A DNA stretch of 64,000 bases from Chiua virens. Its lineage: Eukaryota > Basidiomycota > Agaricomycetes > Boletales > Boletaceae. Positions 22,399 to 34,470 of this stretch are shown in pieces. Where the stretch lies: the NCBI GenBank assembly GCA_019787685.1, contig JAHNUO010000001.1, positions 930,001-994,000 on the forward strand, in the 5' to 3' direction. Within the stretch, counting starts at the first letter, position 1. The number at the start of each line of letters is the position of its first letter. The translations under genes and the position numbers were made by a program. Under the pieces are notes generated by a model. It was not told the DNA's origin. It worked only from the letters and a program-made list of their open reading frames with translations, and ran no database searches.

Positions 22399-24949
22399 TC
22401 ACGACCGCTCTTTCTCCCTCTCCCTCTCACTCGTGCTTCTGCTCCCTGGATACAGCTTCAAATTCGTCAATTCAATACCGTCCTACTCAAGACTGAAGTC
22501 TCAAAGCTGACCTTTCCAGGATTGAACAAATTCAGTGGGTCGATCGCCTGTTTCACCGTCTTCATCAGCTCTACTGTATCCTCCCCAAGTTCCTCGACGA
22601 GGTACTCCGTCTTCCCAATCCCCACCCCATGCTCACCCGTACCTGCGGTAACAGTCAAATGCAAGCGCGAAGCAAAAGAAGAAATGACATACATGTGCCG
22701 TCCATGGCGATTGCACGGTGGATGAGTCTGTGAATAGCCTCGCTGACGGATTGAAGTTCTCGATTATCACGGAAGAGAATAAGTCCATGAAAGTTTCCTG
22801 ATAACGCTCCATTTCACTGCGCAACTGATTGGAGAGCAGGGACGCACCGTCTCCAACGTGTCCCACAATAGTATACTTTCAACCCAGACTTGGCGAGGTC
22901 CTCCTTCGTCTCGTACACAAGTTGAGGCAGCTTGGACACTGGAACGCTACGCAGTTTCATCAACAATTCCAGCTGGTCGGCAAAGGGGATGAAAATCATT
23001 ACCACACGTCTGTCGTCCAACATTTTCTCCCGGGATGGGATGCCAAAGTAGAAGGGAGCGCGTATTTTCTGTTTTCCCACAGGTTATCCGCCTCCTCGTC
23101 CGTCGCAGCGAATTCAAACCGAGTGCTATTGTGCCTCCGAACGATTTCTTGGACGGCCTGGGATGCAAGAGCTATAGACTCGGGGGAACCTTGGAGTTTG
23201 AAGAAGAGGGTATCTTGGACTGGATAGGGTCGTTCAACGAAGCCGGCCGTGTTGATTGCAGCCATCACTATGGATCATGTACGTTAGCTAGATGATCCTT
23301 CTATCAACAAAGCCACGGACTGTGATCGTCAAGAAGCTCTACACATTCTGCATGGGTTGTCAAATAACACCACGCACACGATAGGATGGACACGAACGTA
23401 TATGAGGCCCATAAGGTGTGTTGAGTATTTCTTGAACAGCGCTGACGGCATTCTTGACATTCGGAAATTGTGCCATTGCGACCTTCGTTGGCACCCGAGG
23501 TACGAGGCGAAGGGTAGCTATTTCCGGTTCGACTAGCGATACAATAAAGTTGTGCGGAAATTTTACCTTCGGTTACAATACCCAAAGTACCTTCGGCGCC
23601 GATGAAAAGCTTTGTGGTATCAAACCCGGCGGATGACTTGCGAGCTCTTTGACGCGTCTTGATCACTTTACCAGAGGGAAGGACGACCGTCTGTTTCCAT
23701 TTGTTATGGGCTTATGTGCAGAAACAACATATACAATCGAAACATACGACGTTAAGGAACCATTCCGCCTTTGCGGTACCATATCTAACGGCGTTTGCTG
23801 TAGGCAATTGATATGTGACTAGTATGAATATTTGAATATTCCGGACTCACTGCCAGAGCACCCCGTGCCGATCATCCCGCCTATCGTCTCCATGACCATC
23901 ACAAACTACCTTGAATCCCAGAGTGGAGACTACTTACAGCACCCGGGCCAGGATCAAGCTATGTGTCGTGTCAGGCATCATAATCAACCCAATATCCGAA
24001 AGAGACTTACGGGGAAGAAAAGAGGGATACCTTTTTCCTTGAGAACGCGATTAATATCCTCCCATCGCGCGCCGGCTTGACACCGAAGGTCGCCGTCGGC
24101 TTCTGTGAAAAAGGAGGACGCGTGTCAAATTCCAATCGACACAAGTTCCCGATCTGCGAACCGTTTATCTCGAGAATTTGATCCATGGCAGACATATCGA
24201 TACATATACTCCCTGTAGGATACTACACGCACATCCCCGTGAAGACAGCAAGATGGACGCACACTCGCAAAACTCACCCCACTGAAATGACCCTCCAAAC
24301 TAGTCGCCCCACTATAAGGAACGAGAGGGATTTTGTACTTGCGGGATATATTAACGACCTTGACGACATCTGCTGTGGAGCTGACTTGGACGACAACGGA
24401 ATGAGGTGAGCTGGGGTGGTACGAGTTTTCCGAGGAGCCGTAGAGCTCGAGGGAGTCATTGCTTGTTTTTATTCGGTGCTGACCTGGAAACGCGTCCCGG
24501 AGCTCCTTGATGGCCTTTTCGATATCGTCTGCCGTCCCATATGAGGATGAGAGTGAGATGGGCATATCATTGGATGGGAATACGGGTTCCGACTCGAGCG
24601 ACGGATCTGTGGTTTTGTTCTGGAAGTAAACATATTGAATGGAATTGTGGTCAGACCCAGAGTGCATCGAGTCGTTTGCTAGGCCGAGCGTGAGAGGCCA
24701 GAATGTGTCGAGCACGTCGCGCCGTAGAGTATGGAGCCCAAATCCAAGAGATCCAAACGCAAGAAGGGCACCACCTGCGACGAGGGTACCTACCCGAATT
24801 GCATCTTCACGTTGGAGAAGTCTGGGGCGAAAATTCGTATAGTGTCTAACACGTAAAGAGTGAGCAACGACACGACCAGATAGAAGGGGTAGTCTTCCAG
24901 CGCGAACACGCGTGGACATGCTAATGTACATGGTCCTCGCTGGGATCAT
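22399..24949 (-). CDS. DLD1: mitochondrial D-lactate dehydrogenase (cytochrome), FAD-binding
   Basis: Oxidises D-lactate to pyruvate and passes electrons to cytochrome c in the mitochondrial intermembrane space. The start at 24947-24949 begins a basic presequence ([20 protein letters not shown]) followed by a hydrophobic segment ([20 protein letters not shown]) that could be the inner-membrane anchor. The FAD-binding PCMH domain shows [52 protein letters not shown] and [20 protein letters not shown]. The C-terminal cap has [27 protein letters not shown] with its conserved histidine and [19 protein letters not shown], then the usual LFNPGK. A last exon adds LYPGSR and a charged tail, stop at 22399. 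About a dozen short introns. Appears functional. Confidence 0.9.
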
Positions 24950-25814
24950 GACTTTCGAGGACAGCTAGTAGTCCTGGGAATTAGTTTGGCGAAGTCCTGG
25001 CTTCGGCCCGGGTTCCCGCAGATAGGTCCCTCACTCAGGTCAATTACTAGTACTTTTGTTTGGGTGCTTTCTTTTCCCTTAGGTATGTTCATCATGGTGC
25101 CTCGTCTTCACCTCACCTTTTTCGATGCAGCGCACTTGTTCTGTCGAAGCACTCCTTCCTCATTTCTAGGACACTCAAAATTGTTGTTTTGATAGTTGGA
25201 GACTGAAGCCCAGCATTGCTCATGATGTCCCACTCGCTCATCTGGCACTGGCGGTAGTCTACTGGCACGTTTCCAAGCCACGAGATGGTGTGCTCATATA
25301 TTATTCCTCATCGATTAGTCGTCAGTCCAGCTTGCCTTGAAAGCTTGACAACCCTCTCCTTTGTCCTACTACATAGTAAGTATTCCCTTGCTACGACGCC
25401 ACGACGCCACGGCAATGTGACACTGCATTATTATTGTCGTGTCGTTGTGCCGTCGCGTCGCGATCGTACTGCTAGTCTTTTTTCTCTCCCTTCGCGACGA
25501 GACAACGATGCGATGCGTCGTGTCATCACGTCGCACCACTCGTCTCCCCCCTTCCTTTATACTACCACCCCCAGGCCTTCCAAGTTGTGCCACCAACCTG
25601 TTGTTTCGCCTCAATGACACACCTCGCCTTCCCCTCCTTTCGTGACACCGCCCCTTCGTGCCACCACCTCAGGCTGCTAACGTTTCCCGATTGCAACGAC
25701 TTGTGTCATGTCCCTCCTGTCTCGCTTTTCCCTTCGTGCCATCACCCTGTTTCCCCATCGTGGTGCAATGTCGCGACGATGCATCGCGAGTTGCACCGCC
25801 GTCTTGTTGCAACG
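24950..25814. other. intergenic with CT/GC-rich low-complexity sequence
   Basis: About 0.9 kb upstream of D-lactate dehydrogenase. From 25370 on the sequence becomes rich in short CGTCG/CGACG, CCACC and TCCTTT words. Long frames occur on both strands but look like composition artefacts; no family was recognised. Confidence 0.35.
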
Positions 25815-26055
25815 AGACGACAGAGGAGAGGATGAGCGAAGGGCGACGACAAGAATGACGACATGATACCCGCGCTATCGTGGTTATCGCGTCGTCATCG
25901 TTGGATGAGATGAGGAGAGAGGATGAGGGATTCGGAAGGGCGATGGGACGACGACAATGACGACGACGTGACAACCGCGCTATTGCGGTTATCGCGTCGT
26001 CATCATCGTCAAGTGAGACGAGGGGAGAGGGTGAGGGAAGGGCGAAACGACGTCG
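25815..26055. repeat. imperfect tandem repeat, unit about 105 bp
   Basis: A unit beginning near GAGAGGATGAG(C/G)GAAGGGCGA, running through CGACGACAATGACGACG and the block CGCTAT(C/T)G(C/T)GGTTATCGCGTCGTCATC, occurs at about 25825 and again about 105 bp later, with the beginning of a third copy near 26020. The block GTTATCGCGTCGTCATC is identical in both full copies. Nothing shows it to be coding. Confidence 0.65.
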
Positions 26056-26565
26056 GGGATGACAACAGACAAATGAGGGCGGGCGCATCGGCGCCGTCGG
26101 AACATCACTCCTTTGGGCATCGGACCGATTCGGATGAGGTGGCGTGGATGTTGAGACAACAATCCGAGGGCGTTGGAGGAAGTGGCGAGTGGAGGGCGGG
26201 TGCATCGAGGGAAGCTCAGGCTAGTAGAGGCGCGTTGGCGAGCATCAACAGTCAGGTGAAAAGAAAACATACCAAGAAGGCCGAAAGAAGACACGCGCAA
26301 CATCAGACGGAGGTGGGTGGCACCCAACTTCTCAGAGACATGGTCAGATCTGCTGGAATACATTTTGGATTAGTATGAGGGTGCAATCATGCAGTCTGGT
26401 CTCTTAGATCCATTTCCGTTGTAGGTGGGTCTAACAGAGCTGGGATGCCGGAAAAAGTGGTGCAGAAGTTTCCATAACGGGAATAAATTTATGGGAAATT
26501 ATTTATCCTCTCAAATCGAGTCGCTTGAAGCGTCGGTGCAGGCCAACAGCACTTTACAAGTTTTT
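26056..26565. other. intergenic, upstream of TMA7
   Basis: About 500 bp with no recognised gene. The part near TMA7 contains several in-frame upstream codons, but the TMA7 family start MSRQGGKLKPLK fixes the ATG at 26566. The rest is probably leader and promoter. Confidence 0.35.
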
Positions 26566-27001
26566 ATGTCGCGACAGGGTGGAAAGTTGAAGCCTTTGAA
26601 GGTTTGGCACTTTCCTACTTCAATCGGACCTATTCTCATTCGACTGCAGGCTCCTAAGAAAGAGAAAAAAGACGAGGATGAAGATGACAAGGCCTTCAAG
26701 GAGAAGAAGAAGGCAGACGAGGCTGCTTTGAAGGCTGCGAAGGGGCAAGGTACGCATGCTCTAGTTTCACTGGAGGTACTACACTGACTGGCTGTCTCTC
26801 TTGATTTTGTTCGATCGACCTACCTTCAATGAAAACACAGCTGCCAAAGGTATGGACAGTCACATCCTGGTTTATCATCTCATCGATTTCATCATCAGGT
26901 GGTGCCCCTGGTGGTGGTATCAAGAAGTATGTAAAACATTATTCCTGGTGGTTGGTTGTCGCAGATATCAACGTATTCTTAGATCTTCCGGGAAGAAATA
27001 A
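26566..27001 (+). CDS. TMA7: translation machinery-associated protein 7, with 9-nt microexon
   Basis: Tma7 is a small, very charged ribosome-associated protein. Exons: 26566-26601 (MSRQGGKLKPLK), a central exon starting APKKEKKDEDEDDKAFKEKK and ending in KGQ, a 9-nt microexon at 26841-26849 (CTGCCAAAG), an exon coding GGAPGGGIKK, and a last exon ending SSGKK with TAA at 26999-27001. Total about 63 residues, the usual family size. All junctions are GT-AG and phases agree; the microexon supplies Ala-Ala-Lys in front of the conserved GGAPGGGIKK. The following gene starts 121 bp downstream on the same strand. Confidence 0.9.
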
Positions 27002-27122
27002 ACGGTTAGGAGTGTGGTGGATGTATGATCTAATCTGGACCAGACGTGGTCATTTCGAGTCGTTTCGCTGTTCTTGCTTTGCACAATCGTATCATTCGTT
27101 GAGATCCGATTCCTACTACACG

Positions 27123-30100
27123 ATGAGTACGATGTCTCGAGACTGGCGCGCTGAACTCGAACGCGTCTGGGATGTGCGCCGTGTCTTATCGGTTGTGACT
27201 TGCGTGTCGTTGACTTGATCGGTTACATGCAGGTGCTTGGTCCATTTCCGATCCACTGCTCGCGAACAGCACTTTCTATCTCCTTCATACCCTCTAGATC
27301 GTGAGTCCGTTCCTTCTTCAGCGAGTCTTGATCCTCATACACCCAATCCAGTTTCTTTGCCCATCTCAACTATCGCACAATACCCCACATCATTCACCCA
27401 CTCCGCTAATGCCTCCTGGTCACAAACAACAGCAGATCACCATGGCACTATTCATGTATCACATCCTTCCATTCCTTGGGATCAGCTACGCGCAACGGAC
27501 GGCTGGGCAGCGCTTCAACATCTCAACGTATTGCGAGGTTGGCTATCCGTCTATCTCCCATCCAATATCAGTCCAGATGTCTCAGGACCCTTACTCCGCG
27601 TGGAGCTCCTTCAGGGGGCTTTTTTTACGATTCTTCCCCCACCCGATTCTCAGGAAAGAAGGACGCATGTCCCCGAATGGCATCATGGGAATATCTACAC
27701 ACTAGAGAGGGCACCGGGGCAATTGGTCAGGCTACCCGTGCAGCCTGCAAGAAACGTGGAACAGACAAAATACGAGGTTATTATATGCGCACCCTATGAG
27801 GTTGGTCGATCCTTTTCTCCTCTTGTTTACACAAGCTAACAATATTCAACGATCCGGTCTTTTGTAGATACGCCTCTTCGGGGACCCGTCTGCATATTCT
27901 TCCTCCCATCCAATCCTGACACTCAACTTTTCCGTCTCTCTTCAATTTCCGTACTTTCCAATGCCTTCACCAGAGACAGACGGCCACAACGATGCCCCTC
28001 TCCAGCATATCCCCGCGCACTCGATAGCTCCGCACGTTGTCGATGGTACGCCATTCGGACAAGCGATCGGTATTGGGGTCCAATCCCTCGATTTCGGACG
28101 GGATGGCCAAGGCTATTGGTCGATTGTGCGTGCGTGCCTTGCTCCTGGCTCGGTGCACCTTCCACCATCGTTATCTGTTGAACTCCTCGGTAGGATTCCC
28201 GCACGCATTGCAGCCGACCCAAACCCGTATCATACCCCTTCTTTTGAGTTTATCGCCACTCGAAAGAATACCAGCAAGTGTCAAGCAGCTGGATGTTGAG
28301 CTTACATACGTGTCCTCCTCATGCGTGTCCAAATCGGCCAATGGCCAACCTCCATCTCACATAGTTAATGATGCGCAGCCTACGGTCCAGAGTACATTCA
28401 CCCTTCATGCCACTCTCCCTCTGACTCACGTTCCACTTTGGACCCAAGAGGAACACATTCCTGTACACGCTTCGTTTTTCTTTGCAGATTCGATGCCTAG
28501 TATATATCTAGTGAAACCTCCCAAGGTGGCCTTTGGCGAATCTCAAATTGCCACCGGTCAGCATGACATCGGCAAGTGCAGAGGCAACGAACCAATTCTT
28601 GCACTTCGTAAGTCAGCAGATCGCACACATGGTCTGAATGGTCATTTGACTGGTCCTAGACGGCGCTGGTGTAGACATTCTCACCCAGTCTTTCTGGCCG
28701 GACTCGCTTCCAAGGCAAAAGTATGCGTGGGTCGTGATGCCCCAGGGACGGACTGCTTGGGTGAGTTTGTCTCAAGCTCTTGTGACATTCTTCATCCGAG
28801 TTCTCTTATCTCGCTACCTACTTATTTCAGGGCCTTGATTGGCATGGTCCATCGACGGAAGATGCATTTGGGGCTGTTTCCGCCCTTTCGTGCATGCTAT
28901 CCAGCGGAAGATGGGCCAAGTGGGGTTTTGATCCCAATACACGCGTCATCCTCATGGGCCACTCGAATGGTGGACAAGGCGCATGGCACATGGCCAGTAG
29001 ATGGCCAGATCGTGTATGCGCTGGTGAATACTCTCCAGTTTTTTTAGGTCCATACTGAAGCCTGTTTGTACTCTAGTGGTCCCGGCGGCAGGATACATCA
29101 AGTCACAAGCCTACGTCTCATGGTCTATGAGTCGTTTCGCACACTTTATTGACCCAGCCTTGCGTGCTGTCCTCGATACTTCTCTCACCCCAGACGACAA
29201 TGATTTGTATCTGGGGAACCTGGTTAGCAAGCCAGTGTTGGCCTTGAATGGGTGAGTCATCTGAATATTCAAGAGGGAGAAGTCGAGAATAGGTTTTGAC
29301 ATGCGCGTTGGGATCGCCGTTGATTTATTTTCCACTTTTCAAGCGAGTTTAGTTATTTAGCTGACGGCATCCTCTACTTCTAGAGGTGCAGACGACAATG
29401 TCCCTCCGTGGCAAACACGTGAACAGGTAGGGATACTAAAGACCTGGGATCCCAGCGCTGATGTGATGTGCGTGGATATTCCCTTTGGGCCTTTTACATC
29501 GCAGGAGATCCTTCCCTGAATTTTCCTGACTTTATTTATGGGTACAGGTATCACGAAGATCCCGGGCGACCTCATTGGTACTTTGAGATCTTGAATAACC
29601 AGCGCGTGCAGGCGTTTCTAGATCAGGTGTACCGCTCGGCGTGCGTACGCTCCAGCAGCAAATTTCACACTTACTATTGCAGTCCCCGCTGAGAGCGGAT
29701 CGCTGAATGGATGGCAAATTTGTGCACTAACCACTCCAGGAATGTGAGCCACAGTTCGTCATTTCGTCACTTCTTTTACTGACGGAGAGATTTAGGCTCG
29801 GTCGGCTTCGGGTGACGACTACCCCCGAGGGACGCGTCTCTGTACGAACGACGAACGTGGCCGCGTTTCTCACTACACGTAGGTGTCTGGGTGGCTACCC
29901 GAGGTGATATCAATGGAATGAAGGTGCTTACCATCGATGATGACGATATCCCTATCGACCATATCGACTCGGTTGATACAATCCTCTTCGTCAGAGGAGT
30001 CAACGCTGCAGAATCCTACCGCCCATCTTGGAAGGTAAGACTCAGACGCTTGCTCGAACCTCCTGTCATCAACCACCAACACCACCCACAGATCCTCCCA

Positions 30101-30896
30101 CCATGCCGGCTCTGCGTGCCGTTCCAGCGTCTCCAATCCATTCTCTCCTCCGCTGGTCCGATGACGCTGCTCATCCCATCCCTCCAGCCGTCCCCAGAGC
30201 TCTCAGCGGCCTTGCGCATCGCGCACGCCCTCCAGCTCTTCCACGCGCTCGACACCCAGATCATCAGCGTCCCCGAGCTCGAGACAGACGCGCCCACAAG
30301 GCCGGTCATCCACACGAGCAACCTAGTTGTTATTGGGTGCGCCGAGACGCCGCTTGTCCGACGTTGGCTCGCACGCCCAGGAGGACTATGGACGTACGCC
30401 GACAGGACATGGCGACTTGGCACAACACGGTTCGACAGGCCGTCTTCGGGTGCGTTTTGTTCGCTCGCCGAGTCTTTGCACCATCCTGACATTGCTGATT
30501 GTATCAAACGTACGACTACACCGTTTCTCGGTGTCACACGACCCAGCGATCCTATTTTGTCACTCACATCCCGAGGATGACTCAGGCTCTCGGCTTGCGC
30601 TCTTTCTCCAATTCACAGACACGTCTGGTATTGAACGCGCCGTCCGACTCTTCCCGGTCCGTACCGGCGTGTTGTCGCCCGACTGGCTCGTCGTCGACTG
30701 GTCGTGCGGACACGATCGGCGCCGCAGGTGTACAAGGTGCAGGGTACGTTCCCCCTTTTCCTCATCCTCGGGATATCACGCACACGCTTACCTTGTCCGT
30801 ACATCAGTGTCTACGGTTGGCAGTTGTCCCAACGCGGGCGATCAACCTGCCTCAGGTCAATGGATTTGGAACGAACGCATGTCATGGCTTGATTAA
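27123..30896 (+). CDS. large alpha/beta-hydrolase-like protein (peptidase S9-like), uncharacterised
   Basis: A long multi-exon gene of a fungal family I recognise only as an alpha/beta-hydrolase, perhaps prolyl-oligopeptidase-like. The N-terminal part (WRAELERVW, LGPFPIH, AREQHFLSPSYPLD) and the middle (HVSHPSIPWDQLRATDGWAA, LTLNFSVSLQFPYFP) look like a beta-rich domain. The catalytic part has PRQKYAWVVMPQGRTAWGLD, the nucleophile elbow LMGHSNGGQGAW (Ser in GxSxG), a possible Asp in GGADDNVPPWQT and a possible His in DPGRPHWYFE. No clear signal peptide is seen. Two places need a one-base shift: near 27253-27258, between GPFPIH and AREQHF, and near 30705-30715, between PDWLVV and GAAGVQGAG. 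The gene may thus be damaged, or the sequence holds errors. The last codons (NERMSWLD*) lie inside a segment duplicated at 47962. Confidence 0.6.
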
Positions 30897-31265
30897 CATA
30901 CGACGCCCACAGCGTCATAAGTGCATAAATACATTCGGATGTACATCGTATGGTAAGGATCGTGACAAGATAAACTTGTAAACGAGACTAGGTTATAAAG
31001 AATCAGAGAGCGGTATGTTCAATAGTCACGGGGGGACGTTTTGAGCCACTTGAAGGTAGGAATAATCACGACAAACCGTGTTGCTTCAGCATGCATGCAG
31101 AGAGAGTACACCTGATCAATGTATCAAAGTTCACATGTTCAACACTTGAAGCTTGAAGTAGTGGAAACTTGTTACAATTACAACCCAATGAGGAACATAT
31201 GTATGTGTGACAGCCTAACAGCAGTAGCAAAGGACAAAGCAAGTCCAGGATTGATACTAGATGGA
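30856..31265 (+). repeat. host segment duplication, copy 1 (left of transposon island)
   Basis: From GTCAATGGATTTGGAACGAACGC (last codons of the hydrolase gene) through the spacer to CAGGATTGATACTAGATGGA, this stretch matches 47962-48449 in the same orientation, with many substitutions and small indels. Long identical runs include ACATTCGGATGTACATCGTA and GGTAAGGATCGTGACAAGATAAA. Its right end corresponds to the last exon of NOT1, so it carries a degenerate fragment of that gene's end. Confidence 0.85.
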
Positions 31266-31649
31266 ATCCACAACAGAATGGCCTAGGAATCAGATTCCAG
31301 TGAGATACAGTGGGCAACAAAACTGTTCAATAACTAACCCTGACACAGTGTGTGAAGCGCACTGCAAACACCTGTGGGAATTTCGCTTAGTAGTAGTGGG
31401 ACCAAATAATGTACAAACCCTTGGCTACAAACCAGTCCCTGGGTCATGTGATTTGGCCCAGGGGTGATGGAGATATGACCATTTTAAATCACTCATGTCA
31501 TTGGAACAGTTTTGTTGCTGTTATATTAAAACACAGAACTCATATGTTACACTGGGATATTATGTCAGCATTGAGTCATGTGATGGATAAACGGTTCAAC
31601 AAGACATAAACATAGTCAAACACCATTCCTTTTACCACTTCTTTCACCA

Positions 31650-32665
31650 TGAAATTCCTTTCCACTAATTAAATCAACCAAGTTATTGCTTTCTTGGAAT
31701 TGGGTCAAACAACTTGTCAGATCTTTGCTTCTACTGGATTCAGTAACTCTACATCAGTTGCATTCACACTGAACACTGTCCCAACCTTCCCAAAGCCACT
31801 GGTGGTCGTTCATCCATCATTTCTCCCACTGATTGTGACATGCCATTTGACTTCTTGGTACTGGAAAGGCTGAAAATGCTATTCAGGTCACCAAGACTCT
31901 TCAGGATGTCAAGAACCATCCCATCTCTTCCCATACCATCCATCATCACTTGAAGAAAGCTTGTATGAAGGCTGTAGTGAAGAAGAAATGCCCTCTTCTT
32001 TCCAAGCATCATAGGAGAGAAAGATTAGATTTTGCTTTAAGCCATCAGGACTGGACTGTGGATGATTGGAAGCAAGTTATATGGTCAGATGAGACCAAGA
32101 TTAATCACATTGGGTCAGATGGTAGGAAATGGGCATGGAAAAAGGCAGGAGAGAGCCTCAGTGATAGACTTGTAGAGAGTACAGTCAAGTTTGGAGGAGG
32201 ATTAGTCATGTTATGGGGTTGTATGACCTGGGAAGGTGTTGGGATGGCTTGTAGGATTGATGGTAAGATGGATGTTAACCTTTATGTGCAGATTTTGGAG
32301 GATGAACTCCAAAAAACCCTTGTGGATTATGAATTTACCCCAGAGGACATTATTTTCTAGCAAAATAATGATCCCAAATATACCAGTAGGAGGGCCAAGG
32401 AGTGGTTGAAAGAGCATGGATATAAGGTCATGGAATATGGCCTGCTCAGTCTCCAGACCTTAACCCCATAGAACATCTATGGTTTCTCCTCAAAAGAAGG
32501 CTTGCAGAATATCCTGAGCCAGCCAAGGGGGTATTGGAACTTTGAAAGAGAATTCAGGAAGAGTGGTACAAGATTGAGGTTGGGGAGTGTCAGAGATTAA
32601 TTGAGAGCATGCCTAGAAGGATTCAGGAGAGTTATCAAGGCCAAAGTAGGATACACTTTATACTA
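31650..32665 (+). pseudogene. transposase remnant of element A (Tc1-type)
   Basis: Related to the intact transposase at 38117-39133. The longest open part (31950-32360) has KKACMKAVVKKKCPLLSKHH, the first catalytic aspartate in WSDETKI, KWAWKKAGESLSDRL and GGGLVMLWGCMTWEG. It is broken by a TAG at 32358-32360, where the intact relative has glutamine just before the second catalytic aspartate, and by frame shifts further on. The N-terminal third is more decayed. Not functional. Confidence 0.8.
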
Positions 32666-32712
32666 ATTTGCAATACCTCTAATATCAGCAACAAAACTAT
32701 TCCAATGACATA

Positions 32713-34280
32713 CAGTGACTCCAAAAACTGTTGCAATAACTAAATGCAACACAGTGTGCGAAGCGCACTGCAAACAGGGGTGAGAGTTTCGCTTAGGTCG
32801 GGTGGGATGAAAGATAGTACTCATGCTTGGCTACAAAATGGCCCTTGGGTCATGTGATTTGGGTCACAGGATCCCAAGATATGAATATTTTAAATCAATG
32901 ACCCCATTGCAACAGTTTTTGTACTTTTAATTTGAGACCTAGGACCTCATATTTACCAGTGGATATTTGGTCTTGTTTGGTGCTACAAACAAAGATATAC
33001 ATGACTACATTATATCTGAGTTTGAAAATCTTCACACACTGTGTGACTTCATGCTTACATCACCATAAGATGTCTTTCTCCCCTTAGGAGAGTAATCAAG
33101 CTCTCTTGAGATGCTGCCAAGGCTATTCAAAGGAGTTTGGGTTCAGAGAATGTATAGACCATGTCACAGACCCACATCACCACTTATTATGCCATTGCTG
33201 GATCTTTTAAAAGGATACTTGACATTATTATCTTGTTGAAAAATGCTATTAATGAAATTCCACCTATAATATTTTATGGTATGCTATAAGTCATCCTTCA
33301 AAATCTGAATGAAAATATGACCATTGATCATACCCTGTGTTTTGGAAGCATATCCAACCCTCTATCAAGTGATATAGCTTCATATCATGAAGGAAAGACT
33401 CCTAAACATTATTGCTTCTATTGCTAGTCTATTACTACAGCCTCTGACATGGTTTTTTAGATAATGATATGCTCTTTTCTTATCCTAGATAATCATTCTG
33501 ACATAGTCAGAGTATGTTATGTTCATCTAGCCCTCTGTAGTCCTCTTCTTGTGAGCATAGACCAGGTCTCCTAATGACTAATTCCAAGAAAGGGTCAATG
33601 TTTCTTGGCTACAATTTGTATATCAAGGATTTTCAAGTCAAAGTGAACAGTATTATAATACATGGAATGTTTAGTGACATTTAAGAGTATTTTAATGATG
33701 TTGGACAGTATGTTCCATCTTACAAATTGACATAAAATAATGAACACAACAAGTGGTAGTAGAAGAAAGTTTGAATACATGACCACTAATGGACTTTATG
33801 AGGTCTGGATACCCTGGGAGATCACACCAGCATATGAATAAGTAATGAGACCTATGCCTACTCTGTCAGTATCCTGAGAATATGATTAGAAAGTTTGATT
33901 ACTCTCCTAAGGGAAGAAAGACATCTTATGGTAATATAAGCATGAAGTCACATAGTGTGTGAAGATTTTCAAACTCAGATATAATGTAGTCATGTATATC
34001 TTTGTTTGTAGCACCAAACAAGACCAAATATCCACTGGTAAATATGAGATCCTAGGTCTCAAATTAAAGTACAAAAACTGTTGCAATGGGGTCATTGATT
34101 TAAAATATTCATATCTTGGGATCCTGTGAACCAAATCACATGACCCAAGGGCCATTTTATAGCCAAGCGTGCGTACTATCTTTCATCCTACCCAATCTAA
34201 GCTAAACTCTCACCCCTGTTTGCAGTGCGCTTCGCACACTGTGTTGCATTTAGTTATTGCAATGGTTTTTAGAGTCACTG
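32713..34280 (-). mobile_element. decayed Tc1/mariner element B nested in element A
   Basis: Flanked by TA at 32711-32712 and 34281-34282, and 1,568 bp long. The ends read CAGTGACTCCAAAAACTGTTGC and its near reverse complement; the inverted repeats run about 385 bp (32713-33100 and 33894-34280). The minus strand carries a heavily decayed transposase: around 33180-33330 one can read QILKDDL, FQQDNNVKYPFKR and SSNGIISSDVG, which match the second catalytic aspartate region of Tc1 transposases. Many stops. Insertion at a TA inside the right terminal repeat of element A makes B the younger of the two. Confidence 0.8.
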
Positions 34281-34470
34281 TAAGTGATTTAAAATGGTTA
34301 TATCTCCACTACCCCTGGGCCAAATCACATGACCCAGGAACCAATTTGTAGCCAGTGGTTTGTACATTATTTGGTCCCACTACTACTAAGTGAATTCCCA
34401 CAGGTGTTTGCAGTGCGCTTCACACACTGTGTCAGGGTTAGTTATTGGAACAGTTTTGTTGCCCACTGTA

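Larger units (their letters stand above)
31308..34468 (+). mobile_element. decayed Tc1/mariner element A, with element B nested in its right end
   Basis: Bounded by TA on both sides (31306-31307 and 34469-34470). It begins CAGTGGGCAACAAAACTGTTC and ends with its reverse complement. Terminal inverted repeats are about 210 bp and include GGGTCATGTGATTTGGCCCAG. Without the nested element B (32713-34280) plus one TA it is about 1.59 kb, close to the 1.61 kb of the intact element at 37765. The transposase inside is broken. Confidence 0.85.

Noticed and set aside
25669..26205. A 178-codon frame with runs of Asp and Ser/Arg on the minus strand
   Set aside because: It follows the 105-bp repeat and simple CGACGA composition; no splice structure or homology was recognised.
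28037..29047. A 336-codon open frame on the plus strand
   Set aside because: It runs through several introns of the hydrolase gene and switches between real and wrong frames; only pieces of it are coding.
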